Shown in pieces: positions 6,455-12,523 of a DNA stretch of 12,523 bases. Source of the stretch: JAXJQF01 sp036311285 (GTDB taxonomy: Bacteria; Pseudomonadota; Gammaproteobacteria; Enterobacterales; Succinivibrionaceae); NCBI GenBank assembly GCA_036311285.1, contig JAXJQF010000004.1, forward strand, positions 1-12,523, written 5' to 3'. The first letter of the stretch is position 1. Each line of letters opens with the position of its first letter. The notes below the pieces were generated by a model that saw only the letters and a program-made list of their open reading frames with translations, was not told the origin of the DNA and made no database searches. The position numbers were made by a program, and so were the translations under genes.

Positions 6455-7357
6455 ATGTCAGCTGATGTAAATTTAGATAATGGATTGTTTGATTTTCATA
6501 CTCATTCAAACATGTCTGATGGAGATTGTAAACCATCTAATGTTGTTGCATTAGCAAAGATGCGTAATATCAAATATCTTGCATTAACAGATCATGATAA
6601 GGTTACTGGTATTGAAGAAGCCTTGGTTAGTGCAAATGAAAATTCAATAAAACTTGCGTCAGGATGTGAATTCTCAACTCCTCATCATAAGCATATTGTT
6701 GGTTTATGTATTGATACTAAAAATCAACAATTAACGAAATTACTTGATTACCAGGCAAGTGTAGTAAGAGATAAAATTACTCATATTGGTAAAGAGTTAG
6801 CAAAGTTAGGTTTTTACAATGCATTAGACGATGTTATTGCTCGTTCTATTAAAGGTAGTACAATCAATAACTATTGTTTTGCTAGATATTTAGAAGACAT
6901 TGGCGCATGTGCAAAAAATACAGGTTACGAGAAGTTTTTTGCAACAGGTGGTTTAGTTCCTAAATTTCATTCTAAATGGAGCTCAATAGAAGAGGTTTGT
7001 GAAGTAATTCTAGCAAGTGGTGGGATACCTATTCTTGCACATTTATGGCGTTATTATTTACCTAAAAACTGTAAAGAATATGAAGACTTAAATGTTCGCA
7101 AAAAAACAATGGAAGAACTTGTTGAAAGATTTAAAGCAGCAGGTGGTATAGGACTTGAAATCGATGGTTCTAGAGTCGAAGAATGGAACTATGAATTTTT
7201 GTATGGTTTAGCGAAGAAATACGACTTATATGTTTCAGCTGGTAGTGATTTTCATAATGAGGATTCTCCAACAAGTAAGAATTTTGGAAGAAAATTCTTA
7301 TTGCCAGAAGACTTAATACCTATATGGCATCATGAAAGATTTAAGTTCTTAAATTAG
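6455..7357 (+). CDS. rnm: PHP-domain nuclease, Rnm (YciV / RNase AM) family
   Basis: The 300-residue protein matches E. coli YciV, now Rnm, a metal-dependent 5'-3' exoribonuclease that trims rRNA 5' ends; relatives also hydrolyse 3',5'-nucleotide bisphosphates (recalled). PHP metal motifs are present: HTH (H15, H17), D22, TDHD at 45-48, E72 in GCEFST, H80 in HIVGL, H196 in LAH, and D265 and H267 in GSDFH. Two departures are clear. The His in the usual RGHFAR/RTHFAR motif is C141 (NYCFARYL), and AHPGRY reads AHLWRY at 195-200. Both could affect metal or substrate binding. Only a weak ribosome-binding site (AGG at 6447-6449) precedes the ATG. The gene follows the fabF terminator and converges with yfhL, 14 bases away, with no clear terminator between them. 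Confidence 0.9.
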   Translation: MSADVNLDNGLFDFHTHSNMSDGDCKPSNVVALAKMRNIKYLALTDHDKVTGIEEALVSANENSIKLASGCEFSTPHHKHIVGLCIDTKNQQLTKLLDYQASVVRDKITHIGKELAKLGFYNALDDVIARSIKGSTINNYCFARYLEDIGACAKNTGYEKFFATGGLVPKFHSKWSSIEEVCEVILASGGIPILAHLWRYYLPKNCKEYEDLNVRKKTMEELVERFKAAGGIGLEIDGSRVEEWNYEFLYGLAKKYDLYVSAGSDFHNEDSPTSKNFGRKFLLPEDLIPIWHHERFKFLN

Positions 7358-7371
7358 TATCTTTAACTTTT

Positions 7372-7608
7372 CTATTTTGTTTTGTTAGATTGTTTCTCTT
7401 TTTGGTTATTTTGAGTATTTGAAAGTCTCTGAATACATTGTATTGGACATACTTGAATACATTGAGGTGAAGGGGACACCCCTTCACATTCGTTGCATAA
7501 TGATTCATCGATTTGATAAATAGTACCATTAAAGCTAATTGCACCTTGTGGACAATCAGCTTCGCACATATCACAATTAACACATTTTTTAGAAATTCTA
7601 CAAGCCAT
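7372..7608 (-). CDS. yfhL: YfhL-type 2[4Fe-4S] ferredoxin
   Basis: A 78-residue soluble electron carrier. C9, C12, C15 and C19 form a CxxCxxCxxxCP cluster motif. C38, C41, C50 and C54 form a second motif with eight residues between its second and third Cys (CxxCx8CxxxCP), as in E. coli YfhL and Allochromatium-type ferredoxins. Additional cysteines are C3 and C58. The tail after residue 60 is polar and Asn/Gln/Lys-rich. The start lies one base beyond the trhP stop, and a weak GAGA ribosome-binding site overlaps the trhP end, so translation is probably coupled. Position directly after trhP suggests that it supplies electrons or supports the Fe-S cluster of TrhP; this is inference. Confidence 0.9.
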   Translation of the reverse strand: MACRISKKCVNCDMCEADCPQGAISFNGTIYQIDESLCNECEGVSPSPQCIQVCPIQCIQRLSNTQNNQKEKQSNKTK

Positions 7609-7609
7609 G

Positions 7610-8953
7610 TTATTTCTCTACAACAGTGTTTCTAGTTGTTTCACCACTTTGGAATTTTCTAACAATAATTGCTTTATCTGCTTCAGTGTTATCAAGTGGG
7701 CTCTTGAAGTATACAATATGACCGTCACCTGGAGCGATTTCTATATTTTCACGTTTTTTATTCATTAGGTTATCTAATGTGATTACAGTACTTCCTTTTG
7801 GAGTTAGAATTTCGATTTTATCGTTTAATTCAAAACGATTTCTAACCGCAACTTCCCATAAACCATCGTCAGTTACCCCTAAAACTTCACCTACAAATTG
7901 ACTTTTATCTGAAATGCTATAGCCATAATCGTAGTTTTGGTATTTTGAAATAGGGTGGCGTGCTAAGAAACCGTCAGTGTAGCCGCGATGTGCAAGACTT
8001 TCTAATTCCTTTAATTGTTCTTCGAGATGGTCGGTGTTATTCATAACATCGTCGATAGCTCTTCTATATACACTAGCAGTTCTAGCGCAATAATAGAACG
8101 ATTTTGTTCTACCTTCAATTTTTAGTGAATCTACGCCTATTTCACATAACTTTCTAACGTGTTCTAGTGCTCTAAGATCTTTTGAGTTCATTATATAAGT
8201 TCCATGTTCATCTTCATCGCATGGCATGAACTCGCCAGGTCTCTTAGCTTCTTCAAGCATAAAACTGTGTGGCGTAATCATGTCTGTACCTAAATTAGGT
8301 TCAAATAATTGTAATTCCCCACAATCGTCTTCCATTGCTTTTCTGATCTTGTACTCCCAACGGCATGAGTTTGTGCATGCACCTTGGTTTGAGTCACGGT
8401 GATTTAAGTAACCACTTAGTAGGCATCTACCTGAATATGCCATACATAACGCACCGTGAATAAATACCTCTAATTCGATATCAGGGCATTCTTGTCTGAT
8501 TTGTTCGATTTCAGCAAGAGATAATTCTCTTGAAAGTATTATTCTTTTAATACCTTGTTTTTCCCAAAATTTTACTGCAGCGTAATTTATAGTATTAGCC
8601 TGAACTGATAAATGTAATGGCATGTCTGGGTAGTTTTCGCGTGCTAACATAATCATGCCAGGATCTGACATGATTATAGCATCTGGCTTAAGATTGATAA
8701 CTTCTCCTAAGTCCTTAACAAAAGTCTTTAGCTTTGCGTTGTGTGGTTGAATATTTGATACAACGTATAGCTTTTTGTTTTGAGCATGTAATTCATTTAT
8801 CCCTTGAGCTAGATTTTCAAGGTTAAATTCGTTATTTCTAACACGAAGGCTATACCTTGGCTGACCCGCATAAACAGCATCTGCACCATAGGCAGCTGCA
8901 TATCTCATGTTTTTTAATGTGCCAGCAGGGGATAGTAGTTCAGGTCTTCTCAT
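7610..8953 (-). CDS. trhP: tRNA 5-hydroxyuridine synthase TrhP (U32 peptidase-like)
   Basis: TrhP (YegQ) is needed for prephenate-dependent formation of 5-hydroxyuridine at position 34 of certain tRNAs in E. coli. The 447-residue protein (E. coli 453, recalled) begins MRRPELLSPAGTLKNMRYA and keeps GADAVYAG at 23-30, IIMSDPG at 93-99, HLSVQAN at 114-120 and the U32 signature HGALCMAYSGRC at 166-177. The four cysteines C170, C177, C193 and C197 are the expected Fe-S ligands. KIEGRTKSFYY is also conserved, and the C-terminus has the beta-barrel-like U32 C domain ending SGETTRN. The family name peptidase is historical. A ribosome-binding CGGAG (complement of 8963-8967) sits in the 17-base gap after rdgC. 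yfhL follows with one base between. Confidence 0.95.
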   Translation of the reverse strand: MRRPELLSPAGTLKNMRYAAAYGADAVYAGQPRYSLRVRNNEFNLENLAQGINELHAQNKKLYVVSNIQPHNAKLKTFVKDLGEVINLKPDAIIMSDPGMIMLARENYPDMPLHLSVQANTINYAAVKFWEKQGIKRIILSRELSLAEIEQIRQECPDIELEVFIHGALCMAYSGRCLLSGYLNHRDSNQGACTNSCRWEYKIRKAMEDDCGELQLFEPNLGTDMITPHSFMLEEAKRPGEFMPCDEDEHGTYIMNSKDLRALEHVRKLCEIGVDSLKIEGRTKSFYYCARTASVYRRAIDDVMNNTDHLEEQLKELESLAHRGYTDGFLARHPISKYQNYDYGYSISDKSQFVGEVLGVTDDGLWEVAVRNRFELNDKIEILTPKGSTVITLDNLMNKKRENIEIAPGDGHIVYFKSPLDNTEADKAIIVRKFQSGETTRNTVVEK

Positions 8954-8970
8954 TTTATTTAACTCCGATC

Positions 8971-9876
8971 TTATTCGTCAGCTTCGCCACCGAATGCATC
9001 AATTAAAACGGGGATTATTTTACAATATTCACCAGCCATTAATGCTAGATCTGCGTCTAAGCGAGCAGCAGGATCATTTGATATACTTGTGTTTTCGTCT
9101 ACAAGTGTATCAGATAATTTAATTTTTTTAAGATTAAAGTTACTGTCTAGTAAGAATGAAATGTCATCGTTAATGATTAAGCTTAGACTTGTACATACTT
9201 TACCAGCGTCTAAGTGAACTTTGATTTCTTCTGAAGATAAATCTTGTTTCTTAGCTTTAATTGAAGCACCTTCTCCATCGATATCTTGTAGTTCTGTTTC
9301 ATCGCCTATTTCAATTCCAACAGGTGTCTTTCCTGAACTTAACCATTCAGTTAATACTTCAGGAATGTCGTTTTTAAATACAAATGGTTTACAAGGAAGT
9401 GTTCCTAAGCTTTTACGTAATAAAGATGTTAGTGTATCAGCGATTCTATCTGATGTTGCACTAACGATAACATATCTGTATTTAGAGTTGATCCAAATCC
9501 AATGTTCTTTATGTATTGCAAATGCTCTAGGTAATAAATTTGTGATAATTTGTTCTTTTAAATCACTCTTTTCTTTCTTTTTAATTGTTCTGCATTGAGC
9601 TAATTCTAATGCTTCTACTTTTTCTTGTAATTCTTCATTGATTACACTTGTTGGTAGCATTTTCTTTTCAAAACGGCAACGGAAGAAATAGTCATTTCCG
9701 ATCTTGTGTACTAATGCTTCACTGTCTTCAGATAAAACATTTACCCAACCGATTTTTTCCATATCTTGACCAGAACATGGGGTAAATTTATTTCCTTTTA
9801 ATAAACTTTCTAATTTTTCTTCAGTGTATTCAAATGCTTGTTCAAGTGTATAAACTCTGATATTTTTAAACCACAT
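8971..9876 (-). CDS. rdgC: recombination-associated protein RdgC
   Basis: RdgC is a ring-shaped, sequence-nonspecific double-stranded DNA-binding protein that restrains RecA-mediated recombination and is confined largely to beta- and gammaproteobacteria. The 301-residue product (E. coli 303, recalled) begins MWFKNIRVY and keeps FTPCSGQDMEKIGWV at 31-45, LLPRAFA at 114-120, LLRKSLGTLP at 152-161, AKKQDLSSEEI at 208-218, the AGK of 224-226 and the terminal GGEADE. A ribosome-binding AAGGA lies about ten bases before the ATG (complement near 9887-9891). It is the first gene of a compact minus-strand group with trhP and yfhL. The AT-rich region upstream (9880-10000) should hold its promoter, but I see no convincing pair of hexamers. 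Confidence 0.95.
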   Translation of the reverse strand: MWFKNIRVYTLEQAFEYTEEKLESLLKGNKFTPCSGQDMEKIGWVNVLSEDSEALVHKIGNDYFFRCRFEKKMLPTSVINEELQEKVEALELAQCRTIKKKEKSDLKEQIITNLLPRAFAIHKEHWIWINSKYRYVIVSATSDRIADTLTSLLRKSLGTLPCKPFVFKNDIPEVLTEWLSSGKTPVGIEIGDETELQDIDGEGASIKAKKQDLSSEEIKVHLDAGKVCTSLSLIINDDISFLLDSNFNLKKIKLSDTLVDENTSISNDPAARLDADLALMAGEYCKIIPVLIDAFGGEADE

Positions 9877-10380
9877 AAATGTTGTTTCCTTAATGCTATT
9901 TTAAACGTGTGTTTACAAATAATGTTTTTGAAATAACTTTGTTATTTTATATTTACTACTTTTTATATGTAATCATTGTTTTATCTTTAAAAATTAGCTT
10001 TAGACTAAGGTTAACTTAGTGTTGTGTTAGTTAAACTCTTGATGTCAATCGGACACTAATTTAATAAAGCATACAATGAACAATGAATGCATTACTTTAT
10101 GTATTCTTTTCTGCTGTTTTATAAAACACTTAAAAACAACGTAAAATAAATATTAAACAATAAAACTATTTAAAAAATAAAGTTAATTCATTAAAAACAT
10201 AAAATTTTCAAATATTGTAACAAATTAGTATTTGTCAAAAATTTACTTTATACGTACGATATAATGTATTTACAAAATAAATAATAGATAATGTTAGCAC
10301 ATATTATAAATAAAATAATTAACAAATTATTTTTCTTTAAGTCATACTTAATTTTATAAAAAAATGGCTTGCTATAAAAA
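9877..10380. other. AT-rich non-coding region upstream of rdgC
   Basis: About 500 bases of low-complexity A/T sequence with no convincing gene on either strand. Small palindromes are visible: AAATAAC (9931-9937) with GTTATTT (9941-9947), and ACTAAG (10004-10009) with CTTAGT (10015-10020). A possible + strand promoter (TTGTCA at 10232-10237, TACGAT at 10255-10260, 17-base spacer, with TATAAT overlapping at 10260-10265) points toward the decayed hsdM remnant. The region marks the edge of the conserved block and the start of the variable locus. Confidence 0.5.
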
Positions 10381-10420
10381 AGTGGGATTGAGATGTAATA
10401 GTGTCGTCTTTCTTGAGTCT

Positions 10421-10678
10421 ATGTTCTGCTCATTCAGTTGTATTTGGGGAATTGTTGATGACTGATTTCGTGATGTCTAAGCAATAGGCAAGTATGGAGA
10501 TGCTATTCTGCCGATGACCGTTATTCGTCGAATGGATGTTCTATTGGAAGATACTAAAGATGGTGTTCTTGATATAAAAGATAAAATGGAATTGTTCAAA
10601 CAGTTCTAAGATAATCCATTATTTAAGAGCAGGCTATCAAACATGGTGTCTAATCTGACTTACAATCATGAATCATGA
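10421..10678 (+). pseudogene. hsdM: decayed remnant of a type I restriction-modification methylase (HsdM N-terminus)
   Basis: One frame from ATG 10421 reads like the N-terminal helical domain of HsdM, the DNA-methylating subunit of type I restriction-modification systems. It reads IWGIVDD, a TGA at 10463, FRDV, a TAA at 10478, then AIGKYGDAILPMTVIRRM with VLLEDTKDGVL after it. Family members read approximately IWGIADDCLRDVYVRGKYRDVILPMTVIRR (split here from memory by motif), so the two stops replace Cys and Tyr without loss of frame. A third stop, TAA at 10607, follows; the same frame continues unrecognised to TGA 10676-10678. The SAM-binding and NPPF catalytic regions are absent, and no hsdS or hsdR is recognisable nearby. 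The copy cannot make a working enzyme. Confidence 0.75.
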
Positions 10679-10706
10679 AGGTAAAATTTTCGAGATGAGC
10701 AGAACA
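10422..10706. repeat. 12-bp inverted repeat flanking the hsdM remnant
   Basis: TGTTCTGCTCAT at 10422-10433 recurs as its exact reverse complement ATGAGCAGAACA at 10695-10706. The left arm overlaps the start codon region of the hsdM remnant; the right arm lies just past its last in-frame stop. The arms are about half G/C in an A/T-rich setting, so chance is less likely than for an A/T repeat. No transposase or target duplication is visible. It may mark an old inversion or deletion, or be coincidence. Confidence 0.55.
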
Positions 10707-11100
10707 AACTGATAGAATATATATAGTGGTGTTTGGTATGGTATCGTTACATATATCAAAACACTAGGCAAACACCATTCTTTTGCAGAGGTGTCGTAAA
10801 TCCGCGGTTTTGCTTTGGCAGCAGGTTGAATTTAATGTTTGTCTGCATATTATGTACCTTCCTTATTTATGTTCTGTGGTCGGTACATATATATCCCTCT
10901 AATGGAAAGGTATAGCAAGTTGTATGAGAGGAAAATTTCTTAAAAATGAGCTAATCGCCTCATATTTACATGCTTAAGATGGTAAAAAATTATTATCTGT
11001 GATATTTTTGATACTAAACAGGTGTTTTTATTTTGTGAATATAAATCTGATACTTATTTTTATAATTTTTATATTTAATTAGGTAGTTTGTATATGATAT
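10707..11100. other. non-coding or degraded region between hsdM remnant and orphan gene
   Basis: No gene is recognised on either strand. A 60-codon + frame (10733-10915) lacks a ribosome-binding site. Local inverted repeats are visible: TGGTGTTTG near 10730 with CAAACACCA near 10770-10780, and TATGTACC near 10850 with GGTACATA near 10882. The stretch 10780-10900 is richer in G/C than the flanks, which suggests remains of former coding or mobile DNA that I cannot identify. Confidence 0.4.
10756..10848 (-). CDS. possible 30-residue small protein
   Basis: On the minus strand an ATG (complement of 10846-10848) is preceded by GGAAGG at a spacing of about eight bases, a good Shine-Dalgarno. The frame runs 30 codons to TGA and encodes a basic, polar peptide beginning MQTNIKFNLLPKQNRGF. 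There is no transmembrane segment and I recognise no family. The ribosome-binding site is the only real support; it could be a remnant or chance. Confidence 0.2.
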   Translation of the reverse strand: MQTNIKFNLLPKQNRGFTTPLQKNGVCLVF

Positions 11101-11116
11101 ATGGTATATTTTTAAT
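11088..11116 (+). promoter_or_regulatory. candidate promoter of the 413-residue gene
   Basis: TTGTAT at 11088-11093 and TTTAAT at 11111-11116 are separated by 17 bases. The -10 matches consensus at five of six bases; the -35 is weak. Transcription would start near 11123, exactly where the ten-G run begins. An alternative -10, TATATT at 11105-11110, lacks a good -35. Confidence 0.4.
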
Positions 11117-11122
11117 CAGATC

Positions 11123-11132
11123 GGGGGGGGGG
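11123..11132 (+). repeat. homopolymeric tract of ten G upstream of the orphan gene
   Basis: Ten consecutive G lie 36 bases before the start codon of the 413-residue gene, at or just after the predicted transcription start. It is the longest G/C run in an otherwise strongly A/T window. Tracts of this kind change length by slipped-strand mispairing during replication and often switch nearby genes on and off. Here a length change would alter promoter-to-leader geometry, not the reading frame. Confidence 0.9.
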
Positions 11133-11168
11133 AAAGCGCCTAACACATCTAATTGAGGTGGGGGCAAA

Positions 11169-12410
11169 ATGCAAAAGTTTCTGAACAACCCTTTTTTTAT
11201 CTTAGGAGTTTATTCAAACACAAAGATTAAAGAAAGAACATCTCACATCACAAAAATCAAAGCTTATTCAAACGTAGGAAAAAGCACATCTTTTCCGTTA
11301 GATTTTCCAACTTGTTTAACGCCTCCAAAAAGAAATGATAAAACGATAGAAAAAGCTCTGTCACTGATTAATACCCCAAAAGAGTGTTTTAATAGCTACT
11401 TATTTTGGTTATCCAACTCGAATTCAATAGATGATACTGCTATTAATTATGCTATTTTAGGTAATTTTGATAAAGCTGTAGAAATTTTAAGTAAACAGAG
11501 TAAAGTTACCTCGATGATAAATTTATCGGTTATGTATTATTTGATCAAGCAAGATTCCAATGCTATAGAGAAAGCATTTGAGGTAATAAATAATCATGAT
11601 AATTTAAGTAGTTTTATCGAATTTTTTAATTCATCATCCGGACATAATATCGATATAACAGCAGAAGATGTCTCTACTCTATACATAGAATCTCTGCTTC
11701 AGTATTATGACATAAATAGGTTGTATGAAATATTTTCATCTCTTGAAGGCGATCTATCCGAGCAAATATCTTATCTTAATGTTAAAAGAGCTACCCCCAT
11801 AATTGAATCAATTAATCAGGTTTTATCTAAAGAAAAGTATGATCGAAATAACAAGCCTTCTTTTTCTACACTTACAGAGAAAGCACGAAATATCACTTCA
11901 GCTACAGATAAGTTAAGAAATGATTTACTAAAAACAGTTGGAGAAGATTCCGATATTGCCCAAGAATGTTGCTCCAAGATAGCCTCAATGGTCAGAGAAT
12001 GTGCTATAGATGCATTATCTGATAACTTGGAATTACATGAAATAGACAAAATAGAAAATATAATCAGAAACGCTTGTAACATATCTTTAAGCGATATTTT
12101 TAAAGCTACTTGTGAAGATGATTTTGCCAATTTAAATAGGCATAGAGAGAGTCTTGAGGATAAGGAATTTATTGATGCATATGGTTATCTTTGTAAAAAG
12201 TACTCCACATATACTACTTCATTTTCTGCTTTCGGTGAAGTCGCCAGTACTAATGGGAAATACATTTGCTATGCAATTCCCTTGATACAAAAGATGTCAA
12301 GTAGAGCTGGGGTTGAAATTGGTCAGAAGCTTAATGACAATATGGTAGTTATAGTTATAAATAATATTCATAAAGCGTACGATTCATTTAACCTGACTTT
12401 AGAGTTTTGA
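11169..12410 (+). CDS. orphan protein with J-domain-like N-terminus and TPR-like helices
   Basis: A 413-residue, apparently cytoplasmic protein with no signal peptide or membrane segment. I cannot assign a function. Residues 7-14 (NPFFILGV) resemble the start of a J domain. A basic helix follows at 19-39, then SFPLDF at 41-46 where HPD would be expected, then a helix at 58-80 ending NSYLFW. The HPD needed to stimulate Hsp70 is absent. Residues 91-140 (AINYAILGNFDKAVEIL, then MYYLIKQDSNAIEKAFEVI) look like TPR units. The rest, including an Asp/Glu/Asn-rich stretch at 283-330, is predicted helical. The ATG has a strong GAGGTG at 11155-11160 with eight-base spacing. Proteins with this N-terminal pattern occur as uncharacterised accessory genes in gut bacteria (recalled, not verified). 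Ile ATA and mixed codons contrast with the fab genes. The frame is complete. Confidence 0.85.
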   Translation: MQKFLNNPFFILGVYSNTKIKERTSHITKIKAYSNVGKSTSFPLDFPTCLTPPKRNDKTIEKALSLINTPKECFNSYLFWLSNSNSIDDTAINYAILGNFDKAVEILSKQSKVTSMINLSVMYYLIKQDSNAIEKAFEVINNHDNLSSFIEFFNSSSGHNIDITAEDVSTLYIESLLQYYDINRLYEIFSSLEGDLSEQISYLNVKRATPIIESINQVLSKEKYDRNNKPSFSTLTEKARNITSATDKLRNDLLKTVGEDSDIAQECCSKIASMVRECAIDALSDNLELHEIDKIENIIRNACNISLSDIFKATCEDDFANLNRHRESLEDKEFIDAYGYLCKKYSTYTTSFSAFGEVASTNGKYICYAIPLIQKMSSRAGVEIGQKLNDNMVVIVINNIHKAYDSFNLTLEF

Positions 12411-12414
12411 GCCA

Positions 12415-12439
12415 AATTCTTGTGAGAAAAACAGGAATT
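12415..12439 (+). terminator. weak hairpin after the orphan gene
   Basis: AATTCTTGT at 12415-12423 pairs with ACAGGAATT at 12431-12439 (nine pairs, one of them G-U) across a seven-base loop, four bases past the stop codon. No T-run follows directly; TTTT comes about ten bases later. It may be a weak terminator or 3'-end stabiliser. The remaining bases to 12523 show no recognisable gene. Confidence 0.35.
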
Positions 12440-12523
12440 CAGCTCAGTTTTGTAAAGATTATTTAAATGTAAAATTGCTAATTCTTTCGTATTGTTTAAT
12501 AGTTAATAAACGGGAATTAATTG

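Noticed and set aside
10463..10465. TGA in the hsdM frame as recoded Cys or selenocysteine
   Set aside because: TAA stops at 10478 and 10607 also interrupt the frame, so recoding of TGA would not restore a protein. Decay is simpler.
10733..10915. 60-codon + strand frame with a hydrophobic stretch
   Set aside because: It has no ribosome-binding site and no recognisable similarity, and it overlaps a region that looks degraded. The hydrophobic run is expected from T-rich sequence.
9877..11168. CRISPR array, tRNA or rRNA in the long gene-free interval
   Set aside because: No regularly spaced repeats, no cloverleaf with a TTCRA arm, and no rRNA-like conserved blocks were seen.

Overview
The window comes from an AT-rich bacterium, most likely a gammaproteobacterium. 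This rests on recognising, from memory, close relatives of the E. coli proteins YceD, L32, PlsX, FabH, FabD, FabG, AcpP, FabF, Rnm (YciV), TrhP (YegQ), YfhL and RdgC. RdgC, and TrhP beside a YfhL-type ferredoxin, point to Proteobacteria. The strong A/T bias would suit a host-associated lineage such as Succinivibrionaceae, but that is inference and no marker here fixes the genus.

Layout. (1) 1-222: AT-rich leader with a possible 3' end of an upstream gene and a good sigma70-type promoter that would start transcription almost at the yceD ATG. (2) 223-6329, + strand: the classical cluster yceD-rpmF-plsX-fabH-fabD-fabG-acpP-fabF, covering an rRNA-linked protein, ribosomal protein L32, the entry to phospholipid synthesis and the core of type II fatty acid synthesis. 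acpP sits between its own probable promoter region and a strong intrinsic terminator. A second strong hairpin terminator (6352-6377) closes the cluster after fabF. (3) 6455-7357, + strand: rnm, a PHP-domain nuclease, convergent with the next block. (4) 9876-7372, - strand: rdgC-trhP-yfhL, tightly spaced and probably one transcript; trhP makes 5-hydroxyuridine at the tRNA wobble position and the ferredoxin is a plausible partner. (5) 9877-11168: about 1.3 kb with no intact gene. It holds low-complexity A/T sequence, a decayed type I restriction-modification methylase (hsdM) remnant with in-frame stops, a 12-bp inverted repeat flanking that remnant, and a run of ten G just upstream of the last gene. 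(6) 11169-12410, + strand: a 413-residue protein with a J-domain-like N-terminus that lacks HPD, followed by helical, TPR-like sequence. No function can be assigned.

The left 9.9 kb is conserved housekeeping sequence. Everything after 9.9 kb looks like an accessory locus: a dead restriction-modification gene next to an intact orphan gene whose promoter or leader carries a slippage-prone G tract. That orphan gene and its G tract are the best candidates here for something not yet described. Enzyme-family assignments were made by reading conserved motifs, not by database search.
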